A DNA stretch of 64,000 nt from Psychroflexus curvus (GTDB lineage: Bacteria > Bacteroidota > Bacteroidia > Flavobacteriales > Flavobacteriaceae), in NCBI RefSeq assembly GCF_020164585.1, contig NZ_JAIQZF010000008.1, positions 1-64,000 of the forward strand, in the 5' to 3' direction. This document shows positions 33,187 through 42,948 of this stretch, piece after piece; position 1 is the first letter of the stretch, and every line of letters starts with the position of its first letter. The translations under genes were made by a program, and so were the position numbers. The notes under the pieces were generated by a model, which saw only the letters and a program-made list of their open reading frames with translations, was not told the DNA's origin and did not search any database.

Positions 33187-35592
33187 GAACCCATGACACC
33201 TAAAGCTCCCAATCGGACTGCCATCCGGAATTGTTGGTGATTGTATCACCTCGAATTCTTCGGGGTCTTCCATAAATTGATCGATGCGGTAACGTATTTC
33301 TGAGGCCATAGCAGAATCATCGGTGCTATACCTGTCTTTTAGCTGGCTTAAGGTTTCGTTGGCCAGCGCTTTCACCTGTGGAATGCTTTTATCGCTTGCG
33401 GAGAGGTTCATGACGTGCTTTAAGACATTGAAGTTGACAGTGTTTTGTACCTGAGTCAAATAATCAGAGTTGTGTTTTTTGCTGAATGAGTTTTTAACTA
33501 ACTCCTGCAAAACTTCTTCCAAACCTATGCTGGATTTGTCTAAAGAGTTCTGTTGAATTAATCGGTTGGCACGTTCCGGATGCAGCAGTAAACCTAAACT
33601 CATGTCGCTTGCGGTGGCGGCAGCGCCCAGGGCATCAAAACTGACGCCGGTATTGCTTTTGAAAGATTCGCGACTTCTGGAATAGCCAAAAGCTCTGGGT
33701 GGAAACAGGTCCAAAATGCGTTTTGGAATCGCCAAAGCTTCAGCGTCGAGGGTATTTAAAGCCGCGCCAAGTGCTTTTTTCTGATCGGATTTTGAAATTC
33801 CTTCCACTATCTTTAAGTCACTTCCTTTAGTAGCAAAGTTGTAATCCAAACCCCCGATAAGTTTAACAGTAGCTTCGGTTTGGTAACGATGGAAGAAATA
33901 CAAAGGCACAAACACATCTTCCAAAACGGAATAGGCTTCCCCCGTTTTGATATTGTCCACAGAAAAATTAGAAATGGCCGCTTGACGGAGTTCTAAAACC
34001 CGATTCAGTTCTTCGGAAGCTTCTTTTCCGTTATCCCACAAATGGGCGTAAGCATGCGCTCCGCCTTGTGGTCGAGCATCGGCATCGCTGATGAACTGCA
34101 ACCCATCATCCTGAGCCTGTTTTAAAACAGAATTCAAGTAGTCTTTTTCGGTCTGGTCGGCTCTGCTCTCGCCGTAACTATAAGCAACGGTCACTTTATC
34201 CCATTCGCCAATATAGGTGTCGTAAGCTTCAGAAAAATCGATTTGATCATCTTTCAGTTTCAAATTAGGGTGGGGGTAATCCATCACACTGGCATTGGCA
34301 TTGGTGCTGGCGGCAAAGTTATGAGCAAAACCAAGGGTGTGTCCAACTTCGTGAGCAGACAACTGACGAATTCTTGCCAGTGCCATATCCAGCATAGGTT
34401 TGTAATTGTCATCTGAAGTGGCGAAGGGGCGGTTCATCAAGGCCTGGGCAATCATAAAATCCTGACGGATTCTGAGGCTGCCTAAACTCACATGACCTTT
34501 CAGTATCTCACCTGTTCGTGGATCTGTCACACTGGCGCCGTAACTCCAGCCGCGCGTGGAACGGTGTACCCATTGAATCATATTGTAACGCAAATCCATA
34601 GGATCGGCATCAGCAGGGAGGACCCTGACCTGGAAGGCATTTTTATAACCTATGGCTTCAAAGGCCTGATTCCACCACCGGGCACCTTCGAGCAGGGCCG
34701 ACCTGACAGGCTCCGGGGTTCCAGGATCTAAATAATAAATAATGGGGTCTTTGGCTTCGCTAACTTTTGCCTCAGGATTCTTTTTTTCCAAACGATGGCG
34801 TTTGATGTAGCGTTTGGTCAATGGCTCAAAAATGGGGGTTGCATAATCCTGATAAGAAATAAAATTGGCTCCGCTTCGGGTATCAAATTCACGTTTTTGG
34901 TAGCCGTCATCCGGCAGCTGTACGAAACTGTGGTGCTGAGTGACGCTTAGGTTGGACGCATCTGGAGCCACCGAGCGGATGTTTCTGCTTTCAGCGTCCC
35001 CGGAGAAGGTGAGCAGGGCTTCAAATTCTGTGTTTTTAGGAAAGGCTTTGGTCCGTTGCATCGCCAAAGCGCTTTTGCTTAGGTCTAGTTTATAAGTGCC
35101 TTGTTTTTGCTGTTTTAAGCGTTTGGAAACCCCATGTGCATCCTGCATTAAAAAAGGAGTGAAGTCAATAAGGAAAGTGTTTTCGCTTTCGTCCTTAATT
35201 TCGAAACCAAATAACACCGATTTGGCAAACGCCTGTTCGACGCTTCGGCGTTCCAGTTCATTATCGGTGTTGGCTCTGTAGTCCTGATTGGGCTGCACCA
35301 ATAACAGCTTGTTTCCCGCACGTTGAAACTTGACGATGGCGGTTCCACCTAGCTGTCCGCGGTCCAGACCAATGTCATTGGAACCCAGACCGCTGGTTAA
35401 CGAATGCACATAGATAAATTCCTGATTGAGCTGACTGACTTGCAGGTAGATTTTATCTTCTTTTTGGGAATACCAGAAATCAAAAAATCCTTCCTGTTTA
35501 GTGAGTTTTTCTTTGTCTTTTAAAGTGTCGAAGGTTTGTGCAGTTGTTATGGAGGTAATGAGTAAAACGAAAATGCCAATAAGTCTTTTCAT
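33175..35592 (-). CDS. zinc-dependent metalloprotease (DUF4953/DUF5117 group)
   Basis: This 805-residue exported protein has signal peptide MKRLIGIFVLLITSITTAQ, then beta-rich N-terminal domains (about residues 30-270; YVHSLTSGLGSNDIGLDRGQ). The metzincin-like zinc site is SAHEVGHTLGFAHNFA near residue 415, and MDYPHPNLKL plays the Met-turn role. Large proteases with this layout are widespread in Bacteroidetes. The last codons (GFARD then stop) are read from a palindromic repeat, so the natural C-terminus may have been slightly changed. It stands alone, with a start at 35592. Confidence 0.88.
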   Translation of the reverse strand: MKRLIGIFVLLITSITTAQTFDTLKDKEKLTKQEGFFDFWYSQKEDKIYLQVSQLNQEFIYVHSLTSGLGSNDIGLDRGQLGGTAIVKFQRAGNKLLLVQPNQDYRANTDNELERRSVEQAFAKSVLFGFEIKDESENTFLIDFTPFLMQDAHGVSKRLKQQKQGTYKLDLSKSALAMQRTKAFPKNTEFEALLTFSGDAESRNIRSVAPDASNLSVTQHHSFVQLPDDGYQKREFDTRSGANFISYQDYATPIFEPLTKRYIKRHRLEKKNPEAKVSEAKDPIIYYLDPGTPEPVRSALLEGARWWNQAFEAIGYKNAFQVRVLPADADPMDLRYNMIQWVHRSTRGWSYGASVTDPRTGEILKGHVSLGSLRIRQDFMIAQALMNRPFATSDDNYKPMLDMALARIRQLSAHEVGHTLGFAHNFAASTNANASVMDYPHPNLKLKDDQIDFSEAYDTYIGEWDKVTVAYSYGESRADQTEKDYLNSVLKQAQDDGLQFISDADARPQGGAHAYAHLWDNGKEASEELNRVLELRQAAISNFSVDNIKTGEAYSVLEDVFVPLYFFHRYQTEATVKLIGGLDYNFATKGSDLKIVEGISKSDQKKALGAALNTLDAEALAIPKRILDLFPPRAFGYSRSRESFKSNTGVSFDALGAAATASDMSLGLLLHPERANRLIQQNSLDKSSIGLEEVLQELVKNSFSKKHNSDYLTQVQNTVNFNVLKHVMNLSASDKSIPQVKALANETLSQLKDRYSTDDSAMASEIRYRIDQFMEDPEEFEVIQSPTIPDGSPIGSFRCHGFARD

Positions 35593-36172
35593 GGTGTAAA
35601 GGTTTCAAAACTAAGTTAACACCGAAGATAAGATTTACTTGGAAAATCTTAGTGTTTGAGTTTGAGGAAATTTTGGATTTGTAGGGATAAGGGAAGTGGA
35701 TATAGGTGTTGAACCAAATTTCAGGGTATTAACTAAACAGCTACTAATAAAAGTACCAGTTCGATCTATTGGACTATTTTTAATTTCTAGAATTTTTAAT
35801 CTCATTAATGATTTCATCAGAATTTCTAGAATCTTCCCAGGCTCCTTATAAATCTTTTAAGCTTATGCTTGTTTCTTTTTTGTCCTCAATCGATTTTTTT
35901 AAGCTTATAATTAGTCCTTTCTTAGAGTTACTGTCTAAGCAGTTAATTGCTGAGATGTCAGCGTCTTAAAGGTTCCCTAAACACCTTTAGTGAATCTTAT
36001 CACCAAGCTGGTTCATCAAGCTGTCGTTTTGCTTTAAGCAATGTAGTGTAAAGCATAACTTTAGCAGGGGCAAAATCCGCTGGTGGGATTTTTTGTTCTC
36101 GATAGGTGACATTCGACGAGTTGTCGATACCGTTGCCTTGCTCGACAGGATAAGCTTAGTTGTCAACATTCG
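35593..36172. other. 580-bp intergenic region with left flanking repeat
   Basis: Short frames here lack domains and good starts. The region contains the metalloprotease promoter side, the left copy of a direct repeat (35979-36080) and a Gly-Ser-poor AT-rich spacer before the HepT gene stop codon. Confidence 0.5.
35979..36080 (+). repeat. direct repeat flanking the HepT-MntA module, left
   Basis: It begins AAACACCTTTAGTGAATC and contains the long identical core TTAAGCAATGTAGTG, TAAAGCATAACTTTAGCAGG and CAAAATCCGCT. The right copy is at 36964-37066. The two copies differ at scattered positions, so they are not fresh. Confidence 0.85.
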
Positions 36173-36520
36173 TTAGTTATCATCAATCAGCTTACTGATT
36201 TCAGATTTTAATTTTGGAAGGTGATTGATTAAAATCGACCAAATATTTTCATCAGAAATATTATCATAGGCGTGAATAACTTGATTTCTAAGACCGATAA
36301 TAGATTTTGAATTAGAGATTTTATTTTCAAATGAATTATCTTTTTTCAGAATTCTATTCCTAGCTTCCCCAATAATCTCTAAATTTCTTTCAATAGCTCT
36401 TTTGAGCATTAAATCCTTTCGATATTGAAAAAAATCTTTTTCTCTTTTTTCAAAATAGCCATCAGTTTCTTCCACTGCCAGTTTAATATCGTACAACCAC
36501 TTGAGGATTATGTTATCCAT
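36173..36520 (-). CDS. hepT: HepT-like HEPN ribonuclease toxin
   Basis: This 115-residue all-helical HEPN (DUF86) protein has the catalytic RNase motif RX4H followed by Tyr in GLRNQVIHAYDNI. That Tyr is the residue AMPylated by the partner MntA in characterised HepT-MntA systems. The gene overlaps the nucleotidyltransferase gene by 8 bp. HEPN toxins cut tRNA or mRNA; the target here is unknown. Confidence 0.9.
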   Translation of the reverse strand: MDNIILKWLYDIKLAVEETDGYFEKREKDFFQYRKDLMLKRAIERNLEIIGEARNRILKKDNSFENKISNSKSIIGLRNQVIHAYDNISDENIWSILINHLPKLKSEISKLIDDN

Positions 36521-36818
36521 AAACCAGTTCTTTATTTTCGTTGATTGAATTAATTAAAATGGGGTTTTTTAATGTTTGTTCTTCTATTAAATCAATTTCA
36601 CGACCAAATAGCCTTTTTAAGTTTTCTTTGAAACCTATATAATTATCAAAATAATCGGCTAAATCAATAGGTTTAAATTTTACCAAAAAGTCAATGTCGC
36701 TTTTTGTATTAAAATCAGGAGTAAGGGCAGAACCAAATAAATACATTTTTTCCACGTGATATTGATCACATAGATTTTTTAAATTTTTGATATGCTTTTC
36801 TTCTAATTTCATAGTCAA
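36513..36818 (-). CDS. mntA: MntA-like minimal nucleotidyltransferase antitoxin
   Basis: This 101-residue nucleotidyltransferase has the catalytic motif GSx10DxD in LFGSALTPDFNTKSDIDFLV and the third Asp in GREIDLIEEQ. In known systems it AMPylates the HEPN toxin and so keeps it inactive. It is the upstream gene of the pair. Confidence 0.9.
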   Translation of the reverse strand: MTMKLEEKHIKNLKNLCDQYHVEKMYLFGSALTPDFNTKSDIDFLVKFKPIDLADYFDNYIGFKENLKRLFGREIDLIEEQTLKNPILINSINENKELVYG

Positions 36819-37165
36819 ATTTAATTAAAAGAATAGAGTCGGTTAATTCTTTTCGATTTTCTTGTTAAATGCAAACTCGTTTTGTTAGTATTAATCTAAG
36901 CGTTTATCTTAATTTTCTAGAGAAACCAATTTTTTACTTAATCTTTCAAATCAAATGCTGTCAAAACACCTTCAGTAAATCCTATCACCAAGCTGGGTCA
37001 TCAGGCTATCGCTATGCCTTAAGCAATGTAGTGTAAAGCATAACTTTAGCAGGTGCAAAATCCGCTTGCGAAAATAATTTGAAACAGAGGAGTGACAATT
37101 GAATGGGATGAAGTAGGCTGAATCTATTGAGATCTGCTTATTTTTATAACTTTAAATAAAACCTT
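36819..37165. other. 347-bp intergenic region with right flanking repeat
   Basis: It contains the promoter side of the mntA-hepT pair (minus strand), the right copy of the direct repeat (36964-37066) and the upstream region of the Fpg gene. No gene was seen. Confidence 0.5.
36964..37066 (+). repeat. direct repeat flanking the HepT-MntA module, right
   Basis: It begins AAACACCTTCAGTAAATC and shares AAGCAATGTAGTG, TAAAGCATAACTTTAGCAGG and CAAAATCCGCT with the left copy. Together they bracket the two-gene TA module, with a start-to-start distance of 985 bp. Confidence 0.85.
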
Positions 37166-37948
37166 ATGCCCGAATTACCAGAAGTAGAGACGTATAAAAC
37201 CTATATAGACAGTACGGCTTTGCATCAACGCATCACAGCGATGGAGTGCGGTGATAAGAGATTGCTGAAACAGCCCCAATCTGATTTTGAAACTCATTTG
37301 ATCGGCCAGGAATTTAAAGCTACTCAGCGAATTGGGAAGTATTTATTTATCGAGACGACCGGAGAAAAAGTACTGGTGCTTCATTTTGGGATGACGGGCC
37401 GACCGCACTACTACAAAACTGAAGAAAGCAGGCCAAAGTACGCGCATATCGTGCTTACCTTCGAGAACGGCTTTCACTTTGGTTTTGAAAATAAACGCAA
37501 GTTTGGCTGGTGGAACCTTACGAGCTCTATTGCTGAATTTAAAGTTGAACACAAACTCAGCGATGATGCCAGAAATCTGAAGCTCGATGATTTTAAAAAC
37601 GCACTGGAGGGCAGAAAAACAGACATCAAAAAAATACTGATGGATCAAAGCGTGGCTGCTGGTGTGGGCAACTGGATGGCAGACGAAATTTTATACCAGG
37701 CCCAGATGCATCCCACCAAAAAAGTGAACGATATGACCACTGAAGCTATAGAGCGCGTCTTTGAGGCTATGAAAAAAGTGATTGAAGTGGCTATTGAAAA
37801 CGACGCCCACTACGCTGACTTCCCTGATCATTTTTTAATGCACTTCAGAAAAGAAGGGGCGACTTGTTTTCACACCGGTGCCAAAATTGAAAAGATAAAA
37901 GTCGGTGGAAGGACGACTTATTTCTCACCGGAATGGCAGAAGCTTTAG
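37166..37948 (+). CDS. Fpg/Nei-family DNA glycosylase, zinc-finger-less
   Basis: This 260-residue protein has the N-terminal catalytic MPELPEVETYK (Pro1, Glu2 after Met removal), the conserved QRIGKYLFIE and the H2TH element VGNWMADEILYQAQMHP. The C-terminus FHTGAKIEKIKVGGRTTYFS-PEWQ retains the beta-hairpin of the zinc finger and its key Arg, but only one of the four zinc Cys positions is a Cys. It is therefore a zincless variant. It probably removes oxidised bases from DNA. No neighbour partner. Confidence 0.88.
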   Translation: MPELPEVETYKTYIDSTALHQRITAMECGDKRLLKQPQSDFETHLIGQEFKATQRIGKYLFIETTGEKVLVLHFGMTGRPHYYKTEESRPKYAHIVLTFENGFHFGFENKRKFGWWNLTSSIAEFKVEHKLSDDARNLKLDDFKNALEGRKTDIKKILMDQSVAAGVGNWMADEILYQAQMHPTKKVNDMTTEAIERVFEAMKKVIEVAIENDAHYADFPDHFLMHFRKEGATCFHTGAKIEKIKVGGRTTYFSPEWQKL

Positions 37949-37967
37949 GTTTAATAGTTGTGAGTTA

Positions 37968-38828
37968 TTAGGGTTTAGGTACTTTCTCTACAATAGTTCT
38001 GTGTGGGAATGGAATTTCGATGCCTTCTCTGTCGAATCTTTTCTTAACGCTTTCCAGTAAATCACAGTGCATAACAAAAGACTTGCCTGAATTTTGCGCC
38101 CAAACCCAGGCCCTTAAATTGACGGAAGAATCGCCCATGGACAAGACCCTTACGGTGACTTCAGGGGTGTTATTTGCCAGGTCTTCTTTGCTGCGAACGT
38201 CAAAATAGTCGGGATGGTGACGGACTTCCTCGAAAAGGATTTTTTTGGCTAAATCTATATCGCTGTCATAACTGATCCCCATTTCTAAAAAGCGACAAAT
38301 TTTCTCATCGCCCAGGTCAGAATTGGTTATGGCTTCATTGCTTATGACCGAGTTGGGGATAATGATTCTTCTATTTTCAAAGTTTCTGATGACGGTATGT
38401 CTGAGGGTTATGTCTTCGACTATGCCAGACATGTTGTCTCTAATGCTCAAGCGGTCATTCACTCTAAAAGGCTTGAAAATGACGATGAATATACCTGAAA
38501 CGATATTGGACAAAGCCTGTTGCGATGCCAGAGTAACCCCTAAGGCAAGGATGCTGGCTCCTGCAAGAAGCGAAGTTGCCAGAGTTTTAAGCTGAGGTAT
38601 TGCTATGATCGCAAAACTAAATCCAATGATGTAAATCAAGGCTGTTAGAAAATGGCCTAAGAAATTGTATTTAGTGGGGTTATTCTTAAGATAAACAGAT
38701 CTTTTTCTAATCCATGAGAAATACACACGATTAAAAATTAAAGCCAAAACAAAAGTGATTAAGATAATCCCTAAAGGCAATGCAATCGTAATGGCCTTAT
38801 TGATAAATTCACCAGAAATTTGATCCAT
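37968..38828 (-). CDS. MscS-family mechanosensitive channel
   Basis: This 286-residue protein has three membrane helices: an N-terminal one near residue 15, one with YIIGFSFAIIAIPQLKTLAT, and a pore helix with LLAGASILALGVTLASQQAL. These are followed by the MscS beta domain (VNDRLSIRDNMSGIVEDITL, NRRIIIPNSVI). Size matches the small MscS class. It opens under hypo-osmotic membrane tension. Confidence 0.9.
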   Translation of the reverse strand: MDQISGEFINKAITIALPLGIILITFVLALIFNRVYFSWIRKRSVYLKNNPTKYNFLGHFLTALIYIIGFSFAIIAIPQLKTLATSLLAGASILALGVTLASQQALSNIVSGIFIVIFKPFRVNDRLSIRDNMSGIVEDITLRHTVIRNFENRRIIIPNSVISNEAITNSDLGDEKICRFLEMGISYDSDIDLAKKILFEEVRHHPDYFDVRSKEDLANNTPEVTVRVLSMGDSSVNLRAWVWAQNSGKSFVMHCDLLESVKKRFDREGIEIPFPHRTIVEKVPKP

Positions 38829-38897
38829 GTCAAGGTATTTATAGGACTAAGATACTAATTAGAAACAAGTTATAGTGTAAAAAATGAGTAACCTGGT

Positions 38898-39401
38898 TTA
38901 GCCTTGTAAAAGTTCGGATTGATATGTTAAATATCGATAAAGGTATAGTCGTTTATTCTTCTTACTGATCAGCATTATTTTTACCCTTTCGCCAGATTCG
39001 ATATAATAGAACCTGTACCCGAAAACCAAAAAAACGGGGTTGAAGTAGGAAACCCGGGAAACATAGGTGAAAATAATTGTAATGCCAAAAATCACCCAAA
39101 AGGCAGTTAAGCCTTTTACACTCAAGGCTACAAAAAAGAAAGCAAAATAGTTTTCCAGAAAGTTATTATCGGATGGATTGATGGAAATCACTTTACTTAT
39201 GGTTGATTTCGGTAAAAATCGACACAAGCTGAGGGAAAATAATACTGTCAGAAATGGAATTAAACCGTAAATCAAATGGATAATCCAATCATAGATTCCA
39301 AGCTCGATTTTAAATGGATTGATATCGTTTTGGATAAGGTAAACCATCAAAAAGAAGGACACCGAACTAAAGGTGAGAACTAGTCTTAAAATAAAATTCA
39401 T
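38898..39401 (-). CDS. unknown four-helix membrane protein
   Basis: This 167-residue protein has about four predicted membrane segments (near residues 5-22, 37-60, 85-105 and 108-130) and a C-terminal cytoplasmic tail with FGYRFYYIESGERVKIMLIS and KKNKRLYLYRYL. No family was recognised with confidence. Its accessory-looking position, single-gene unit and the tail pattern resemble membrane proteins seen in variable regions of bacterial chromosomes, but no defence function is claimed. Confidence 0.6.
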   Translation of the reverse strand: MNFILRLVLTFSSVSFFLMVYLIQNDINPFKIELGIYDWIIHLIYGLIPFLTVLFSLSLCRFLPKSTISKVISINPSDNNFLENYFAFFFVALSVKGLTAFWVIFGITIIFTYVSRVSYFNPVFLVFGYRFYYIESGERVKIMLISKKNKRLYLYRYLTYQSELLQG

Positions 39402-39598
39402 GCGCCTTAGTTTTAAGGGTTCAGAGAAAGCCTGCCAGATAGACTTAGTCTCTAATGTTATGTAAATATAGGTAGATTTATGTCAGGGACTGTTCATAAA
39501 GAAAACCTTCATTTGGCGAAGATATTTTTGTACTGGAATTTACTAATCAGGTTTTAGCAGGAAGCCTTATCTTGCTCACCTAACTTTAAAAAACAGAT

Positions 39599-40471
39599 AT
39601 GGCTTCAGGTTTTTTTGCACTGCTAGATGATGTGGCTACACTGATGGATGATGTAGCGATGATGAGTAAAATCGCAGGAAAGAAAACGGCAGGTTTACTG
39701 GGTGATGACTTGGCTGTGAATGCAGAAAAGGCTTCAGGATTCGTCTCTGCACGCGAATTGCCGGTCATCTGGGAAATAACTAAAGGCTCATTTCTCAATA
39801 AACTGATTATCCTGCCGCTGGCTTTTGTGCTTAGTGCTTTTGTGCCTACTGCAATAACAATCATACTTGTTATAGGTGGACTATACCTTGCTTACGAAGG
39901 CGCTGAAAAGATTTATGAATACGTTGTTCCTCATGCCAACAAAAATAAAACTCCAAAACTTCAAAAACCTTCCAAAGAAGACATCTTAAGTCTGGAAAAA
40001 GAAAAGATAAAATCGGCTATTCTCACTGATTTTATTCTCTCTGTAGAAATTGTGATTATAGCCTTGGGTAGTATTGCCAGTCAGGACGACTTGCTTATCC
40101 AAATCCTTACGGTAAGCCTCATAGCCGTAATTGCTACTGTGGGAGTTTACGGCCTGGTAGCGCTTATCGTCAGGATGGACGAATTCGGAGCTAAACTGGT
40201 TTCTTTAAATAACAGCTTTTCAGATAAAATCGGTCGTTTTTTAATCAGTGCGCTGCCAGTAGTCATCAAAAGCCTGACGGTCATAGGGACTATCGCTTTG
40301 TTATTGGTTTCGGGGGGGATTTTCACTCACAACATTCATTTTGTCCACGATCTTCTTACATTTTTGCCTTCTATTCTGGCAGAGTTTTTAGTCGGTCTTG
40401 TCGTGGGGTTTATCGTTTTGCTAATCGTAAAGTCTGCTGGCAAGCTTTGGAAAAAAGTTTCTGGAAATTAG
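39599..40471 (+). CDS. DUF808-family membrane protein
   Basis: This 290-residue protein starts MASGFFALLDDVATLMDDVA, the hallmark of DUF808, continues ARELPVIWEITKGSFLNK, and has about six membrane helices. It is complete and similar in length to characterised family members of unknown function. It converges with the dab operon. Confidence 0.9.
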   Translation: MASGFFALLDDVATLMDDVAMMSKIAGKKTAGLLGDDLAVNAEKASGFVSARELPVIWEITKGSFLNKLIILPLAFVLSAFVPTAITIILVIGGLYLAYEGAEKIYEYVVPHANKNKTPKLQKPSKEDILSLEKEKIKSAILTDFILSVEIVIIALGSIASQDDLLIQILTVSLIAVIATVGVYGLVALIVRMDEFGAKLVSLNNSFSDKIGRFLISALPVVIKSLTVIGTIALLLVSGGIFTHNIHFVHDLLTFLPSILAEFLVGLVVGFIVLLIVKSAGKLWKKVSGN

Positions 40472-40506
40472 AAATCGAATTTTGCTGATTCCCTATTAAC
40501 CTTAAA

Positions 40507-40532
40507 GGCGGTGACTTTTTCAAGTCTCCGCC
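40507..40532. terminator. hairpin between convergent genes
   Basis: GGCGGTGACTT and AAGTCTCCGCC pair over 10 of 11 positions around a TTTC loop. It lies between the DUF808 and dabA stops. The U tract is weak on both strands, so a terminator role is only likely. Confidence 0.5.
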
Positions 40533-40586
40533 AATAAAGGGCTAAAAAAAAACATTTTCAGGATGAAGTTTTCATTTTAGCTGGTT

Positions 40587-42944
40587 TTATCGTACAACAG
40601 TCAGCTCTCTTTCGACCGCTTTGTGTGATGTTTTCCACTTCAAATTCTGTCCGTATGCTTTGATGTTGTTAAAATCCTCAGGATCGATAACCAATAGATA
40701 AATCCACTCGTTATCCAGCAGGGATTTTAGGTTTGGGTTCTTTTGTAAAATAGCGGTAATTCTTTCCAGTGGAGCCTGGATATAAACCGATAATCTCAGG
40801 GGCTGGTGGTAGGCTTTTTGATCGGTTTCGTTGACAGATTGAAGCGGCAGCCCTCTTTTTAAGTCACCTCCATTTCCCTGCATGACACCAAATCGTCCTG
40901 TGACGTTGTGGGTGATTTTGGAGCCTCCACCATAGTTGTCATTATCGACAGATGAGAAGTAGTAATGGTTGTTGATCCACTGAGTCACCACCATAGGCCC
41001 CTGCATAATGCCTTCCAGGGCTTTACCTTCCGGGTCCATTTCCCAGTCGTAAGAGTGGAGGAAGCAGTTTCCTTTCAGGTGGATGCGTTTAGACAAAGAT
41101 CTGGGTCCGACGATAAATCCGGCATTTTTCGTAAGTCCCCATTCAGGTCTGGTTTCAGACCAGTCATTGGTTTTTACATGAGCTGCTTTAATGCTGTTTC
41201 CTGATTTTCCAAGGCGTTCTGAGGTAGCTGAACTTTGAGCCTGATGTAAATTTTCCTTCAAATTTGAAAGCCGTGTTTGGTGAGCCTCTGGCAATTCAGA
41301 ATCGAATATGACGATGTCGTCTGTCGTGGTGTTGTGTTCTGCACCTAAGAAAAAAGTAGATGAAGGGATGTTGATGCTGAACGCCTTGAGCGCTTCCCTC
41401 ACTTCGGGCTGATTGGCGAGTTTGGCCAGCATTCTGGCATTATGTCTTCCGGGACTGGCGGCACAGGCTCCACAGTCTAAACTGGATCCAAAGGGATTGT
41501 TAGCAGAGTGGCTGCCGTGTCCAACAAACAGAACTAAAGGCGAAAAGCTTTTCCACCCCATAAGGTCAAAGGCGGATTTCACGATGGCTGTTTTTTCTTC
41601 CAGATTGATTTGAGCTGAAGGTGAGGTTTCGGTTACAGCATGTAAGTGCGGATGGAAATGACGCTCAAAAGATCGGTTTTCTGCTCGCCTGGGGTTGTAA
41701 AGCTTTCCCGGGAGTACCGTTCTTAAGAAAAGTGAAATACCATAAAAGAAGCCAGACCCTTCCACATATCCGAAGGCTGAAGGGAGCATGTGTTTCATAC
41801 GTTTCAGGAAGTAATGTGTGAATTTTTCTCTTTCCTGGCGCTTGTGGTATGTGTTGGCTTCCGGCTGATGTTTGCTTTTTGGCTGTTCTTTAACTTTATA
41901 AGATGAAGCCAAGATCGGCGGACATGATTTTTTGGTCACACCATCGCTTAAGTTTTGGTAATCCATGGCAATTCCAAAAAAACCGGCGTAGCCAAAGGTT
42001 TCATAATTCCCTTTGGACTCTACATGGCGTCGGATCAGTTCCGATCGGGTATCGATGCAAAACACCAGTTGAGCGTCGGGAGTTTCAACTCCCTCTGATT
42101 GTCGGGTATCCCTGGAAGTCTTAAGGACCGTATCCAGTTCCTTGGACATTCTTTTTTGCCAGGTCAATTCCCAGGCTTTCAGCCAGGCATACTGAAGTTC
42201 TCTTTTTCCAGTCTTGTCCTGAGCAATAGGCTGATCAGGCAGCAATTCAAAATCCAATTGACCGGCAATACACAGGCGTACCGCAAGGTAGTCTTCCAGT
42301 GTGATCTTGAATTTCTTTTGCCATTCTGAATTTGTTTCTGCTCTGTACTTGATGTAGCCCGTCCAGCCTGGTAGGGCAGCCAGGTGGTTTTCTAGAATTT
42401 TAACCTGGTCACCTTCAGGATAGTCTTTTAAGAGTTCATGTAAGGCGTAACAACTTTCCTCAGGTAGAGCAACTAAGGGTTTTAAGTTGAATTCTTTATC
42501 GTACCGGACCAGTGATTTCCAGGCTTTATAAAAGCCTTTATCTTTATTGGGCATGCTCCATTCTGCAAGGCCTTCATCCATAAAAACCATCAGCCATTTG
42601 ATGACAAGTCTGTCGACTTCATGAGAAGAATTATGGGATTCTGCAATCGAAGATTCCATCTGAAGCAGACTTTCTTCTGGAGAATAAGTGATACCGCCTT
42701 TTTTGAAAAGTGCTTCCAGCTCTTGTCGGTCAATCTCACCTTTATCCCACGCACTGCTGAATACTGAAACTTCAGGGAAAAGATGCCCGCCTGTCAGTTG
42801 CTCAGCATTGAGCGTTGCCTGTTTGAAATGCTCGTTTTCGTAGCCAGTCAGTGGGTTGGAGGTCACGAAAGCATAAAGTGGCCAGGTTTTGCCAATCACA
42901 TGGGATGCGGAATCAATCTTTTGTAGAATGCTGTCTCGTTTCAT
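40587..42944 (-). CDS. dabA: DabA: inorganic carbon uptake subunit (DUF2309)
   Basis: This 785-residue beta-carbonic-anhydrase-like protein shows the zinc-site motifs of DabA: Cys and Asp in QLVFCIDTRSELIRRHVE (about residue 295) and His and Cys in FVGHGSHSANNPFGSSLDCG (about residue 480). Known DABs accumulate bicarbonate with a cation-driven partner, DabB. It lies 4 bp downstream of dabB, a strong operon. Length matches the family. Confidence 0.9.
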   Translation of the reverse strand: MKRDSILQKIDSASHVIGKTWPLYAFVTSNPLTGYENEHFKQATLNAEQLTGGHLFPEVSVFSSAWDKGEIDRQELEALFKKGGITYSPEESLLQMESSIAESHNSSHEVDRLVIKWLMVFMDEGLAEWSMPNKDKGFYKAWKSLVRYDKEFNLKPLVALPEESCYALHELLKDYPEGDQVKILENHLAALPGWTGYIKYRAETNSEWQKKFKITLEDYLAVRLCIAGQLDFELLPDQPIAQDKTGKRELQYAWLKAWELTWQKRMSKELDTVLKTSRDTRQSEGVETPDAQLVFCIDTRSELIRRHVESKGNYETFGYAGFFGIAMDYQNLSDGVTKKSCPPILASSYKVKEQPKSKHQPEANTYHKRQEREKFTHYFLKRMKHMLPSAFGYVEGSGFFYGISLFLRTVLPGKLYNPRRAENRSFERHFHPHLHAVTETSPSAQINLEEKTAIVKSAFDLMGWKSFSPLVLFVGHGSHSANNPFGSSLDCGACAASPGRHNARMLAKLANQPEVREALKAFSINIPSSTFFLGAEHNTTTDDIVIFDSELPEAHQTRLSNLKENLHQAQSSATSERLGKSGNSIKAAHVKTNDWSETRPEWGLTKNAGFIVGPRSLSKRIHLKGNCFLHSYDWEMDPEGKALEGIMQGPMVVTQWINNHYYFSSVDNDNYGGGSKITHNVTGRFGVMQGNGGDLKRGLPLQSVNETDQKAYHQPLRLSVYIQAPLERITAILQKNPNLKSLLDNEWIYLLVIDPEDFNNIKAYGQNLKWKTSHKAVERELTVVR

Positions 42945-42948
42945 AAAC

